The notes below the pieces were generated by a model. The model made no database searches, had not been told where the DNA came from, and worked only from the letters and a program-made list of their open reading frames with translations. From the NCBI RefSeq assembly GCF_027942865.1, contig NC_134526.1:9208284-9272283 (forward strand): a stretch of 64,000 nucleotides of DNA. Reading direction: 5' to 3'. Source of the stretch: Odontesthes bonariensis. Taxonomy: Eukaryota > Chordata > Actinopteri > Atheriniformes > Atherinopsidae. How positions within the stretch are numbered: position 1 is the stretch's first letter; every line of letters begins with the position of its first letter. This document shows positions 51,101 through 62,700 of the stretch, piece after piece. Both the position numbers and the translations under genes were made by a program.

Positions 51101-54100
51101 ATGACAAATCGCATGACGCTACAACAATAAATGTGATTTCAGAAGTAAATTTTGATCTTTTATCTCTTCTCTGAAATGGGAGTTCTTTTAAAATAAAGGG
51201 ACGTTGTTTTTTCCCACAAACCAATCAGAATTTTGATCAGTGTGGTTTTAAGTATCCACTCACTGCAGGTTTCTGGGTCGTGCTGTGGCATCTATCTGGC
51301 ATCTCATGTTTTTACTGGAAATAAAGCAAATATTTGCATTTCTGAACAAGCTGAACTGGTTCCTCATTTACTGGCTGAAATATAATATCAAGAGATGCTT
51401 CATAAATCAGGGAACAAGCTTAAATAACAAGCTCCTTTAGAGACTTACCATGAAAGGCAAATACAACTAGCACAAGATTCTGTCAGAGAACCAAAACATG
51501 TTTCATGAGTTACATATTGTCGCTGTCCAGTGAAAACCATGACAACATGCTCCATGGTCTGGAAAAGCTCCAGGAAGAACTGGGAGACTCCCACTCCCTC
51601 TGCGAATGTGGCTTTTGGTTTGAGGTGCTTTGAGGGGTCAACAAAACTGGAAAAGTACTACAGAAATGGAGTGAATTTATAGTGTTGCACTCATTTAATC
51701 ACATTAAAGGTGACAGAGGGGGCAAGTTCAAACCCTGACGTGAAATACCTCTTTCATCTGTCTGACCTGCCAATCAGCCAATCAGATGCAGAGGAGTGAC
51801 ACGGCTCGACCTGCCTGTGTCGTAGCGTTTGTCGTGCTTGGTGGGTGTGTGGTGTAGTTACCTCTCGCTTGCTGGTGCGAGCCTCCGTCCTGCCCTGCCT
51901 GGAGACAGCCGCCCCCCCTCCGGGCTCCTTCTTCGTGGCCTCCAGTCCCAGCAGCCGCTCGGCTGAGCTGTCAGGGCCAGAAAACACAAACAACTAATTA
52001 AGAACTGACTGAGTACAACTGACTGAGTACACTCACGTTTTCTTCATTTGACACTGTTAACAACTAACTGCAAACAGGTCATTTTGTTTGTAGTTCATGG
52101 CTGACAATAATTAGAAAATAAATAAACATATAAGGCATATTGACATGGTTTAATTTTCGATTAATTCACAGCACGGTTCTTCAGAAGGAAAGCAAATACC
52201 ATCGAAAATACCAATGTTGATGTCTAGCAAGATATGAGTTCCTAGGAGTCAAACTTCCTGGAACTTCCTCAGAACACACACTGTTTATGTGGCCTCACAC
52301 ACAGGTGATCCCTTACATAATTTCCTGTAACACCTGTGAAACACTGAGCATGACAGCTCGATAATGAACTCTAAACAGCGCCTGTGCAGCAGAATCCCGG
52401 AGACTCAACACTGCTGCTGCTGCTGTTGACAGACTGAATGATACGTGCTTTGCACAGAGTGACAGTCGGTAACACACAGGATATTAACACAAAAACAGCC
52501 TGAAACACACGACTGTGTGTGTCTCCAACAAGGAAGGTGTGTGTTATCTCAGTGGCAGAAGTAACATGCTGCATTTCCGAGATATTTTCAGTTTTATAAA
52601 CACGGATTCATAATCAACCCTCCGAAGGATCCCCTGATTTTTTTAATTGCTTACAAATGTCAGGTATGTAAACATGGTATAAGACACACGGTTCATTTAA
52701 AAATGCAGCTTTACACCAAAACAACACTGCTTCTCTTTTGTTGATACTATCAGTACTTAAAATGATACATAATTCGGTTTTTAATCCTGGAAATCATTCT
52801 AAAATCACAAAAGAAAAAGAAAAAACTATGCCAAAAACACATTAAATTCACACACACGTTTCTGTTTGTAATCACTTTTGAGATGAAATTTCATTCTTAA
52901 CATCCTGAGACCCTGTACACTCAGGTGAGGCCATAGATTTCCACAAGAAGTACTTCCTGTTTAAGGACAAAGTTTTATACTTATCAGGCCCTGCTCTTTC
53001 CAAATAACCAGGAGAAATTTAAAATGTACATAACATCAAAGCTCGGGTCTCAGGAGGATACCAATTACACATAGTGAATCATCAGGGTTGTGCACATACA
53101 CATAGTAATAAACCGATTTTACGCTTTTATGAAACTAAAAGTAAAAGTGGAAGGCAGAATAAATATTACTTTTACAAAAATGTAAAGGATTTTTCTGCAA
53201 ATCCTCGACAGTCTCTTTTATTTGTTCATGTTAGCTTCAGAGAACACTGGTTACTCAGTGCGCCGAGTCACACTCAACATATTTAAAACATTAAAACATT
53301 GTAAAATAACTCCTCACTTGTGACTTGTTCCTTGCTAATTTGTTTTTAGCCTTTAGTCTTCCAAACATCCAAAAGCAGTTAAACAGTCTGGCCTCCTCAG
53401 ACTGAGGTTTCAGAATAAAGCCCGCTGCGTCTCATAAGCTGGGCGAAGGATCTGTTACTGTTTGTTTGAGTTAGAATTTTGTAAATATAGTCCTATTATC
53501 CAAAAGTTTGACTCTCTCCATGAAAAACTGACTGAACAACATGCTGACAGTGAGCACTTTTGTTGTCATTTTCAGTCCAACCAGAGTCCAAACACAGACC
53601 CTGCCTCATGTGGGTCCAGCCAGCGCTGAAACCCTTAAAACTGAGCCTGAACTGAGGTCTGCTCTCTCTGACAAGCAGGCAGACTGTCAGCGTTGAGGTC
53701 ATGAGAAACAATGCTGCAGATATCTAATTACACCAGCCTTTTGGAATTTCTGGCCTTATTTGGGGGGGTATAAGTATTTTGTGTTTTTGTTTCCCAAAAA
53801 GGCAACAAGAGTGAAGAGCTGACATGAATCCTCCTCATGTGACCAGTTTACAGGCTGCTGGGGCACTAACTGGGAGGGTTTCTTTCAGCTAAATTTAAAA
53901 ATGCAGCAGTCGGATCTCTAATGGAGGGGTAGAGCACGAACCTTTGATCTGGCGTTTAGCGGTGTGTGATGGCTGTTCGGCTTCATACTGGGGGGGGAAC
54001 AGGGAGGCATTGGATATCCTTTGTGCTAATTGCTTGCACATTTACCCATTTCCCCTCTGCTAGTGCACTTTAAACGGCTGTTAGCGTTAGCCACAGAATA

Positions 54101-57100
54101 CATGCAAACATACAAGAGAAAATAAAAAACAGATTGCTCCCAAACTGAGAGGTCGGTGGATTTATTTATGTGTATTATTTTGAAAAATAGTAACCACATC
54201 CCTGATTAATTTCCTACCTTCTGTCTTCCCCCTGATTCTGGTTGTTTGCTGTTGTTTGGATGTTGTTTGTCTCAGCCAGCTGGTTGTTGCTACAAGTGTT
54301 GGTGCTTCCAGCAGCGGAGTCATCAGGAGAGCTGACCGGGCTGCCAAAACTGTCAGTGCAGGTCAGAGAGCCGCTCGAGACCGGGCACAGGTGGGAGTTT
54401 GTGTTGCCTGGAGAGAGAAAACATCACAGAGAGGGTTCATGTTGTTATATATACCCAGAACAGGAAAATGAAACCATAGCTTTGTCTGTGTCTGTATCTG
54501 TTTAAAGAACACTGAGACCCAGTGTCTCTGCCACTAAACCGCTAAACCAGACTCTCCAAAAATCAAATATTTATTTTTTTCTATCATACAAAAAAACTTT
54601 AATACGACACTGCAAAACCAACCTCTACTGGACCTTTAAATGGCAGGTTTTAGATGAGGATTTTTAAGATGTGGTGTTTTACATTTCTTTCATTTTTACT
54701 CCCATTAGCACCATGAAGAGGGCACCTCCTATTTGGTACTTACAAAACATCTCTCCACGTGTTAATGTAAACTATAATCCTTCTTTTAAGCCTGTTCACT
54801 TGCACTAAACCTTGTTGTGTAAATGTGTGGTTGTTCGTCAAAACTAAAGCATACCTTCTTTCAATTATATGGTTTTACGTATAAAAAAAACAAAAAACAT
54901 GGAGGATTCAGGTGTGTGTTAACACAATGCCAAGGAGGAAAGACTTCAGCAATGATCTTTATGAGGTCATTTCCAAACTATTTCCATCATTCTACAGAGA
55001 GAAAGATTATTCACAAGTGGAAAACATTCTAGACAGCTGACAATCTTCCCAGGAGTGAATGCTAAAGGCCTCAGTTAGCATGTTAAATGTTAAAGTTCAT
55101 GACAGCACAGTGAGAAAAAGACTGAACAAGTATGGCTTGTTTTGTTAGGGCTGCAGGAGAAAGCCTCTTCTCTCTAAAAAGAACATGACAGCACAGCTTA
55201 GGTTTGCAAAGCTGCATCTGATCAAACCACAAGACTTCTGGAACAATGTTGAGATGTGGAGATGTTTGCTCATAATGCACAGCAGCACGTTTGGAGGAAA
55301 CCAAACACAGCATATCAGCACAAACACCTCACAGCAGCTGTCAAGCACGGTGGTGGAGGGCTGATGATCTGGGCTGGTTCTGCAGCCACAGGACCTGGAC
55401 AGCTTGCAGTCATTGAGTCCACCATGATCTCCTCTGGATACCAAAGTGTTCTAGAGTCAGATGTAAAGCCATCTGTCTGACAGCTAAAGCTGGGCTGAAA
55501 CTGCCATCAACAGGACAATGATCCCAAACACAGCAGCAGATCTACAACAGAATGTCTGAGAAAGGAAAGAAGCAAGATGTTGCAATGGTCCAGTCAAAGT
55601 CCAGACCTCAGCCTGACTTAAATGCTGTGGTGGGACCTTCAGAGAGCTGTGCATAAACCGATGCTGCAAACCTCAATGAGCTGAAGCAACATTAGAGAGA
55701 AAGGCCAAAGGTCCTCCACAACCATGTGAGAGACTGATATGTGCTGATAAGTAGAACTTTGAAAAAAAGGGAAAAAAGGAGGTATAAATCTCCCCCCCTC
55801 CCATCTCATCCTAAAACCAACTTTCCTTTTGAAATTCATTTACAAGTTAAGCAGAGTGGTTCCATTTTCAGGTTAAATCCTCATCATTTGAAGCTTCGTC
55901 CCCGATTTAGTTTGTTTTTGTCTTTTAAAATGTGAGATTTTAATGTATGAAAGTGGAACGTGTCTTGGGAAAGAAAAAAACCTGCATAAAAGGTAACATT
56001 AAGGCAGTAAAGATACCTCCATGTTTGGTTTCTGTTGTAACCAGGAGTTTAAATGCTGACGTTCCTATGGGAACATCAACAGAACCACGCACTGTGTTGA
56101 ACTGCATGACAGCTAATTTATCATTTTGTTTAGACTCAGCTAAAACACAGAGACTAATAACAGTGACGTCATTGTGAATCAACAAAGAGACAGCAGAGCA
56201 AAGAGAAACACGTGTTTAAAAGTAATGCTGACTAAAACACATCCAAACTTGTCTTTGACATTTAAGATGTTTGTGCAACACTGACAAGCAAACAAGTTGA
56301 GAGGAAGAGAACATATCTGGCCCATAAAAAAGTGATTCATCCTTTAACCTGGGAAAGGGTGAACGCATGCTGCGTCATGATTTGAAGTTTATTCTAATCA
56401 AAAAGGATAAGTCTGCGTTACGCCAACCTGGTGAATTAGCCCTTAAACCCATTAAGACCAAAAACACTATGAAATAAAATGATTAAACCCTAAACTTTGT
56501 TGGAAAACAGCCTGAAAACCTGAACAGAACCTGTCGGTTTTTGCTATAATGTTTATTTCTCAGCCTCTGAATCCAGTGGAAACAGTGAAGGCCACTTGAC
56601 ACCTAAAGCCTCTGTTTTGTGTTGCAAGTAACTGCCTTTGAGTGACGTCATAAAATCCCAACAGGTTCTGTCTGAATCTGAAAGGCCGGGTTTATGCTGC
56701 ACCCAGTCTTTATGAGTGGTTTCTATGGTTCCTACTTTCAGTGCACTCAAACAATCAAGCAGAAAAGCTTCTTGGACAAAAAGCAGATTTTTACATAAAT
56801 CGTTTTGACCTAACCACTTGCGTGTTCTCCAGAACTGGTGGTTCTTATTACACAAGTGAAGACTATGTGGAAATCCAGCTGCTAAGTTCAAACGTAGCAA
56901 ATTAATCCCCCTTAATCTCGTCTTGTAAACGCTTTAGGACGCAATCAGGCTGAAAAACGACATTTTTTCAGTGTCTGATTTACTGTTTTGCTCTGTGACT
57001 TATTTGTTGACTTCCATACATATTGTGCTTAATATGCCTCAATTAATGGTGGGTGAGGAATATCGGTTTCTGATCTGAATGTGTGATACACTACGGCCGT

Positions 57101-60100
57101 AGCACCATTCAGAAGACGGAGGGATCTTTGTGTTGGACCTCCGTCTCTCTGATGAAGCAGCCTGTAGTCTGTGGCAGCAGGAGATAATCCAGACAGTTAT
57201 TACAGGACCTCTGCAGACCCTGCAGTCAGTCTGATGCCAGATGGGCGCTGGTGTCCACTTTGTCACAGAGCAAATCTCCAGCAGAGAGGAATACCTTTTC
57301 TGTGCCAATCAGCAAGCCTTTTAGAACTTGTTTAAGAGGTCTTTTATGGATCATGTCTGCTGTTTGGCTGTAATGATGCCTGAAGGTCAGAGACTCAATT
57401 TCCTGCACATCTCTCACTGTGTTTCTGTCTCTGTGTTTATGTAAGTTTACTTCCTGTTCAAACACAAACTCCTCCAGCCAGTTCCCACGACAGGGAGTCC
57501 CTGTACCCGGTCAACATGCCTGGTTACGAAAGGGGGTTAAACCAAAAGCACAAATAAAAAGCTCAAACTGTGTGAACATCTGCAGGACGTTAGAACAGAG
57601 CAAAAGGACAGGAAACGGCTGCGATTGGCTGATGGACACGAGAGCTGGGATCTGAGATGTGCGTATGTGTTTTCTTTTTGCTGTACTTGTGGGGATCCAC
57701 TCAGGGCCTGGAGGGTCTGCGTTGGTGTCGGTCCAGACGGGGGTCACATCTGATCCACCGGCACGCTGCTCTCCGTGCCACTGGCCGGACTCTGCGGAGT
57801 CTTCCTCCGAGGGCGGGAAACTCAGATCAGTCGCTGCCATCTTTGCTGGACTGGGCTCCTGGAGATTGAGACACATTTTTTATTTTCTCTTTGATTTATT
57901 TTTACTTTCATTTCCACATTGAGCATCTTTAATACAACAACATTTTCAGCCCCCACAAATGTACATGTGAGGATACGCAGACAGAAAACAACAACTTCTT
58001 CTAAACATACATTGATATTTTTAACTGTCCTCATAGCGCTTTATTTTTACATTATACTGCATCATAAACTTACAGTAAGTGCGTCTGTCCTGCAATGGAG
58101 AAAGGCTGTTATAAATAGGAGGGGGGCATGTTTTATTTAGCCAAGAGTCCAAAAATCTAAAACTAATAATAACTCTGAGTCAGGGGGAGAGTCTTGGTTT
58201 GGGCCGTGACCTGCGGACCTTTGCTGCTCTTTTTCCATAACTCTCCACTTTCAAACAAGAGCAACGAGAACGCAGAAGAATCTTTAAAAAACATTTAAAT
58301 ATTCTGAGTTATTGTTTATGTTATGTTTCTGTATCATTCAAAAATAAAATTGTATTTTCACTGTTTTCTGTTGTTTTAGACCATATTTATCAATAAAAAA
58401 ACTAAAATAATTAGACAGCAATGAACAATTGCAGCTTTACTTCAATCAAAGATAAACAGAAAACCCTCTCTTTTAAAAGCTTGGAACAATTTGGATTTTT
58501 TTCTGAATCAATTCCCTAAAAAATACAAAAAAAGCTGATTGGTTGTTCTGCAAATCAGTTGTTAGACTGATCTTATTTTGAGGCAGTGCAGCTTTAACAT
58601 TTCCTCTGGTGACTGAACAAAAATCCTTTGTTTGTTTACAGCCTACAAAAAGAGGTTCATCCTCTGGAGGTTTTTAAAAAAAATCAGGATCTGATGTTCA
58701 CGTGTGAAATAACAAGAACGGCAGAAACCATAGCAACACACGTAGTCAGCAGACATTTTCTTTGCTACCTGATTGGCGACGGGTTCGACTTTACGTTTTT
58801 TCTTCTGATTCTGTTTGTTTGTGCGCAGATAGACGGCGAGCTGTTCACTCCACCTGGTGAAGACAAATGCAGACAACACATCACACGGGTCAGAGGCAGG
58901 AGACGGGCAACCGTTAAAGCTCCTGGAAGCTTTCTATGATGGTGTACTGACCCGTTAATGATCTCTTTGCTGTCACCACGGATGAATATCTCCTGCTCTG
59001 CGGTGACGAAGCAGAGAGCGTTTCTCTGGCCCGTCCTGGGCTCAGCGTCAGTGATGTCGGTGCACAGATTCATGTTCACTGTCCCCTGTGGCAACGTGCT
59101 CGGCTGCAGGAGAATCAGAGCATTGAAATCACTCAGCCAGAGGTTGCAGAGCACATTCAGGAATCATGTTTACTGTGGCTCTGCTGCTAAGACTGACATC
59201 AGATGAATGACTGCTGAACAGAAGGCAGTTTGTGGTGTTTAGTGTTGAATGAAAGGATGAGGGAATTAGATTTGAGGGGATCACAAAGAGAGAGAGGGGG
59301 GGGTAGCATTAAAGGACCGGCTTAGCCAAAGTCATCTGCTGCGGTTCTGCATACAACATCTGGCCTAAAGATGGCTGCGTGATCCCAACACACTGCAGAT
59401 GCATATACAAAGTAAGGGCATCAGGTCTGTTACAATTCAGTGTTTGTGTTTGGTTACAATTTCACCATCGGAGCCGTTTCTTACCAGTTCGTCCAGGGCA
59501 TAGCTCAGGCTGCCGTGTTCGTACAGGATGAAGAAGCGCCGCTGCCATTTCTGACGACAAAACACAGGAAACAAAGTGACCACGTCGCTGTGGTTTCTAC
59601 AGAATGCTGAAAGCCACAAAGTCTTACCCTCGACCTCTGCATGGGGTTGTCAAAGTCGGTCCCCACGGGAGCCAAACACAGCCAGCCTCCATAGATGGGT
59701 TTGGCCTGGAAGGAAAGTGAACAGTTAGCATTCACCAAACACTGTGCCCAGGAGGGAGTCGATGGAGGGATGGTTTTATGCCGTTTGTTTGGTACATTAC
59801 GCAAGAACAACAAAGCCGAGGTTTGAGGTGAAGCATCCTTTCAGTTGCTTTCAGATTCTAAACATCCACCGAAATTTCTTATTTCTTTAAGGCCAAATGA
59901 GTGTTCTAAAATGAGTTGTCAAGTGTAGAATATTTATATCATCATCAAACAAGACAAGCAGCAAACTCTCGTATTTGAGAAGGTGAAAGCGGAAAATATT
60001 TACTTTAATACATATCTTCAATCTTATTATCAAAATAGTTAAACTAATTATTGGTGACTGCTCTGATTATCTGTAAACCCAATCAGCTACGGCCTGGTGT

Positions 60101-62500
60101 CGGAGCCTCTGACAGCGACAGCTAATGGACTGTGGACCTTCGGTGCGGGCAGATATCAAAATATCCAAGCCAAGACCTCCAGATCAGAGCACGGGACGGT
60201 GTTTGAACGCAGACAAATTGAACAACTGTAAATAGTTGTAGCATCCTTTGCTGTCCACTTGACTGTTAAATGCGGGTAACTAAACTAAAGGTCAATACTA
60301 TCTGGACTAGAAACACCAGAAAGCAACCAAAAGTCTTGCTTCCAGATGCAGATCTTCTTGTACCGATTACTGCGCTGAAAAGCACTCAGACTAAATAAAT
60401 TACTTAATATGCTCCCTGATCATCCAAACAAACCCAAGTATCTGACGTTATTCGATTTTCTCTAAAAGTATTATACACACAGCTTGCAAGATTAAACATG
60501 TGAAAACGCAGAGGACACAGGGGCACTTAAAGCCAGCTTTCTGAGAGCCGGGTCGACTGCTCTGTCGGAGCAGCTGAAATTACAGGGCACAGTGAAGCCA
60601 GGTATGGGGACGGAGCGTGATGACATTTTCTAACAATGCGAGGCATGCAGGACGCCGTGTCCTTACATCACCTGGACATGACAGGCCTGCAGCTCCCACG
60701 TCTTTGCAGGGCAGCTGAAATGCACGATAAATACGTACAAAATAAATAAAAGACACATTCTGCTGAAATGTGAGGTTACTTCATCAGTGAGTGGATCGGC
60801 TTTCATCGTTTTCACTGTTTGGCAGATATCCAGTTAGATTTTTTTTTTTTTGACCGAAACCACAGCTGAGTGCTTTCTGGGAATGTAAAAAAAGCAGCCG
60901 TCTCTTTTTTTAAATGTAATATATTAACTGATCAATTATCAACAGATCAATTTGTTACGAAAAAAAACAAGATTTTCCACTCATTCTTTGCAAGCAACGA
61001 TAAGTGCTCTGGTACTGTATATAACCACAATTTTAAGGCACTTTCTTGGAGTATTTCCATTTTCTGCTACTTCTTATTTAGGCTCCTCCACCTTCTACAC
61101 TCATTGCACACTTTACATTTATCCAACAGCTACAGTCACTTCTCACAGTGAGATTAAACTTCAAATACTCCTTGATTTCAAAGTACAAAAACCTCGTATT
61201 TTACAACCTAACCAGAGTAATCCTATCCACAGTCAACAGCGTAGACTACTTATGGTGCATCGGTTTTAATCTAATTATGCAACAAAGTAGAAAGGGGTCT
61301 TTTGTCTGAAAGACTACTTTGTTCACTCAACACTTTAAGTACATCAGCAAATGTATTTTCGAAGCGTTCCAACCGAGAAAGAATCGGTGAGGCTTGTGAG
61401 CATTTTCTTCTTGACGGAGGAAGAAAATGAATCAGGGAAGATGTGGAAGGAGGCCGTCTTTTCTCTTTCTGTTATCAAGAAAGTTGTAAAAGATTTGCTT
61501 TTATGTCCCTCGTTGCCTTTTGACTGTAATCTGCAACCAAAAGTAGCACCATGTGGCACTGAGTCAATATCTTGACTGCTGGCCTGTTAAAGTCACAATA
61601 TTTTAAATGATAGCCATCGACCATGACCAGATGATCTCATCATCGACCCAGGCTGCTTTGATTAAAGTTATGGCAGGCTCTGAAGTTCGAAACGTATGAT
61701 AAATTATAGGATTTTATTGAGAAGTAACACATTTTAGTAGGAAAAGGTCTTATTAGTTGGAGTTCCTTTTAAACAAACCTTAGAAGGAATCCCTTTCCCC
61801 AATGTTTATGGTAATTTCACACTTTTTGGTAGGTTGAAGCAAAGTTTATACTCCTAATAATCAGCAACAAATCCATGAAGGGATATATGGCAAAGAAAAA
61901 TCTGAAGTTTAATTAAAAACTGCAATTGACACATTATCAAAGACAACTACCAACTATGACTGACATGTTTGGGTCCTTCGTTTCAATAACATTGTGTAAA
62001 AGGAAGAATACCCAAATATTAATTTGCTAAACAAAGTCAAATCATCCCTTCCTTTGCTAATAATTTAAACAAAAGTGTCTAAAACAGTCTTAATATGGCA
62101 TTAATCAATCCATTAACAGGCAAGTATTTAAAAAAAATCAAAGACGAAACTCGTTTTATGCTCCATAAATAGCACCGTTTTCGCATACATTCAAGCTAAA
62201 AACAGTGAGTGAATCCTAAAGGAAGCTAATGTTATACATAAGTTGACAACTGCGTCAAAATTTTGATGAAAGAAATTTGTTTTATGGCGTAAAAATCGGT
62301 GTCAGAAACGCGGTGTCAGAGGATTAAACGGCAACTGTTGGTCCAGCGGTTACATCCTTTAAATGCTCGCGTACCTGCTCCATGTCGTGGTCGCTCAGCA
62401 GATGCAGTTCTCGGGACTTGAAGCAGTTCTGACATTTACTTTTATTAAAAATGTTGGCCTGGAATTTGTTGCAGGGACTCGTCGCCTTTTCCCCGGACAT
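39047..62500 (-). CDS. mprip: Myosin phosphatase Rho-interacting protein (M-RIP), CDS span
   Basis: Twenty-two coding exons on the minus strand join with consistent phase to 1620 codons (1619 residues). M-RIP is a scaffold that binds F-actin, RhoA and the myosin-binding subunit of myosin phosphatase on stress fibres. Seen in order: [17 protein letters not shown]-terminus; PH domain 1 (about residues 43-155, with [13 protein letters not shown]) ending in [13 protein letters not shown]; Ser-rich linker; [11 protein letters not shown] domain 2 (about 363-468, with WKKYWFVL and RNYGFQIH); [10 protein letters not shown] and an Arg/Glu-rich block; one 702-residue coiled-coil exon; then the conserved coiled coil [10 protein letters not shown] to [10 protein letters not shown]. 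The first [11 protein letters not shown] and C-terminal block match vertebrate MPRIP and exclude TRIOBP, which has one PH domain. It is longer than the common human form (about 1025 residues) because of the giant exon, and it stops before the usual C-terminal tail. Confidence 0.95.
39283..39369 (-). CDS. mprip: mprip exon 21 with GC donor
   Basis: [20 protein letters not shown] to VQSSLK. Acceptor TTTCAG. The 3' boundary giving the conserved length is AAG followed by GCGAGC, a non-canonical GC donor; the alternative GT six codons upstream would delete VQSSLK. Confidence 0.85.
39965..40066 (-). CDS. mprip: mprip exon 20
   Basis: [20 protein letters not shown] to GVYEME. Acceptor TGTCCAG, donor GTGAGT. 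Confidence 0.92.
40667..40826 (-). CDS. mprip: mprip exon 19
   Basis: [20 protein letters not shown], then [15 protein letters not shown] to LRSRNQ, matching the MPRIP myosin-phosphatase-binding coiled coil. Acceptor TTTGAAG, donor GTGATG. Confidence 0.92.
41448..41559 (-). CDS. mprip: mprip exon 18
   Basis: [20 protein letters not shown] to DIHRHH. Acceptor TTACGCAG, donor GTAGCT. Confidence 0.92.
41654..41801 (-). CDS. mprip: mprip exon 17
   Basis: [20 protein letters not shown] to [10 protein letters not shown], conserved C-terminal coiled coil. Acceptor CCTTCAG, donor GTGGGT. Confidence 0.93.
42380..44485 (-). CDS. mprip: mprip exon 16 (giant coiled-coil exon)
   Basis: A single 2106-bp exon encoding 702 residues, from [12 protein letters not shown] to EMEKLK. 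It is rich in Glu, Gln, Leu and Lys with long heptad-like stretches (for example [20 protein letters not shown] and [10 protein letters not shown]). Acceptor GTTCTCAG, donor GTAGGTC. It sits where short MPRIP isoforms join directly to the ERGFA exon, so it may be alternatively skipped; length divisible by three would keep frame. Confidence 0.88.
44898..44990 (-). CDS. mprip: mprip exon 15
   Basis: [20 protein letters not shown] to CSRQQ; the start of the coiled-coil half. Acceptor AACTTGAG has a weak pyrimidine tract; donor GTATGA. Exact 93-bp phase supports it. Confidence 0.82.
45265..45775 (-). CDS. mprip: mprip exon 14 (basic central region)
   Basis: Begins [19 protein letters not shown] and includes [14 protein letters not shown] and [19 protein letters not shown], the conserved Arg/Glu-rich block of MPRIP, then a helical segment [13 protein letters not shown]. 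Acceptor TTCTCAG, donor GTGAGA. Confidence 0.9.
46350..46459 (-). CDS. mprip: mprip exon 13 (end of PH2)
   Basis: [20 protein letters not shown], then [16 protein letters not shown]. Acceptor CCACAG, donor GTAAGC; ends two bases into a codon. Confidence 0.94.
46554..46643 (-). CDS. mprip: mprip exon 12 (PH2)
   Basis: [20 protein letters not shown], then [10 protein letters not shown]. Acceptor GTTTAG, donor GTAAGG. Confidence 0.94.
46730..46798 (-). CDS. mprip: mprip exon 11 (PH2)
   Basis: [20 protein letters not shown] and AEE. Acceptor CTCTAG, donor GTAAAC. Confidence 0.94.
46911..46967 (-). CDS. mprip: mprip exon 10 (PH2 start)
   Basis: [19 protein letters not shown], first strand of PH domain 2. 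Acceptor TTACAG, donor GTAAAC. Confidence 0.94.
47671..47769 (-). CDS. mprip: mprip exon 9
   Basis: Residues 326-358 including [14 protein letters not shown], a highly characteristic MPRIP motif before PH domain 2. Acceptor CTGCAG, donor GTAAGG. Confidence 0.92.
49650..49862 (+). mobile_element. Rex3/RTE-type LINE 3' end in mprip intron 8
   Basis: Decayed C-terminal coding end: [20 protein letters not shown], then [10 protein letters not shown], resembling the ...RDYISHLAWERLGVPPEEL end of fish Rex3 elements. It is followed by GATAAGGGGCAGAAAAATGG and a TGGATGGA tail, the characteristic Rex3/RTE 3' end. Confidence 0.75.
51862..51967 (-). CDS. mprip: mprip exon 8 (linker)
   Basis: [18 protein letters not shown], then [14 protein letters not shown], which resembles the TRQGRSEKR stretch of mammalian MPRIP. 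Acceptor CTGACAG, donor GTAACT. Confidence 0.8.
52903..53055. mobile_element. Small MITE with TCCTGAGACCC ends
   Basis: A 153-bp segment starting TCCTGAGACCC and ending GGGTCTCAGGA, a perfect 11-bp inverted repeat. The interior is non-coding. It lies in an mprip intron. Superfamily not determined. Confidence 0.55.
54218..54407 (-). CDS. mprip: mprip exon 7 (linker)
   Basis: Ser/Asn-rich linker [20 protein letters not shown] to NQNQGEDR. Acceptor CTCTCCAG, donor GTAGGA; phase links exons 6 and 8. No domain visible. Confidence 0.7.
54880..55735 (+). pseudogene. Decayed Tc1-like transposase in mprip intron 6
   Basis: Across several frames: [68 protein letters not shown] and [13 protein letters not shown], then a degraded DNDPKH to PQSPDL region. 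Stops and frame shifts show it is inactive. It shares over 200 bp of near-identical sequence with the fragment in sbk1 intron 2. Confidence 0.8.
57687..57858 (-). CDS. mprip: mprip exon 6 (linker)
   Basis: Serine/proline-rich linker [20 protein letters not shown] onwards to PEWIPT. Acceptor ATCTCCAG, donor GTACAG. Sequence is weakly conserved, so it is supported mainly by splice sites and phase. The open frame continues past the donor, so a longer exon is possible. Confidence 0.65.
58769..58853 (-). CDS. mprip: mprip exon 5 (end of PH1)
   Basis: [20 protein letters not shown] then KVEPVANQ, the PH1 C-terminal helix and the family's basic motif. Acceptor CACCAG, donor GTAGCA. Confidence 0.92.
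58952..59103 (-). CDS. mprip: mprip exon 4 (PH1)
   Basis: From [12 protein letters not shown] through residue I-N-G; includes [20 protein letters not shown]. Acceptor CCTGCAG, donor GTCAGT; ends two bases into a codon. Confidence 0.92.
59485..59550 (-). CDS. mprip: mprip exon 3 (PH1)
   Basis: Residues 69-90, [20 protein letters not shown] and EL. Acceptor GTCAG, donor GTAAGAAA; preceding intron only 77 bp. Confidence 0.93.
59628..59705 (-). CDS. mprip: mprip exon 2 (PH1 start)
   Basis: Residues 43-68, [13 protein letters not shown] to MQRSR: first strand of PH domain 1. Acceptor TTCCAG, donor GTAAGAC. Intron 1 upstream is about 2.7 kb. Confidence 0.93.
62375..62500 (-). CDS. mprip: mprip exon 1
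   Basis: ATG at 62500-62498; encodes residues 1-42 ([18 protein letters not shown] to HDMEQ). Donor GTACGC. Matches the family N-terminus with its CxxCF segment. Confidence 0.93.
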
Positions 62501-62700
62501 GTTGCAGTCAGGCGCGGCTCTCCCTCACGGTGAAAAATCCAAACACAAGCCGCTCCTCCTGCTCTGCTGCTCGGCTTTGAATGAAGCGGTTTATCCTGGC
62601 TGAACATCTGTCAAACACGGATCTGTTGACGACTGTCGTCATGGTCATGTCGTCTGACGTAATATATAAATCACCATTCCACATCCGGTCACAACCTACA
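62501..62700 (-). promoter_or_regulatory. mprip promoter / 5' UTR region
   Basis: Directly upstream of the ATG. It contains a CRE-like TGACGTAA near 62656-62663 and is moderately CpG-containing close to the ATG. Start site not determined. Confidence 0.4.
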
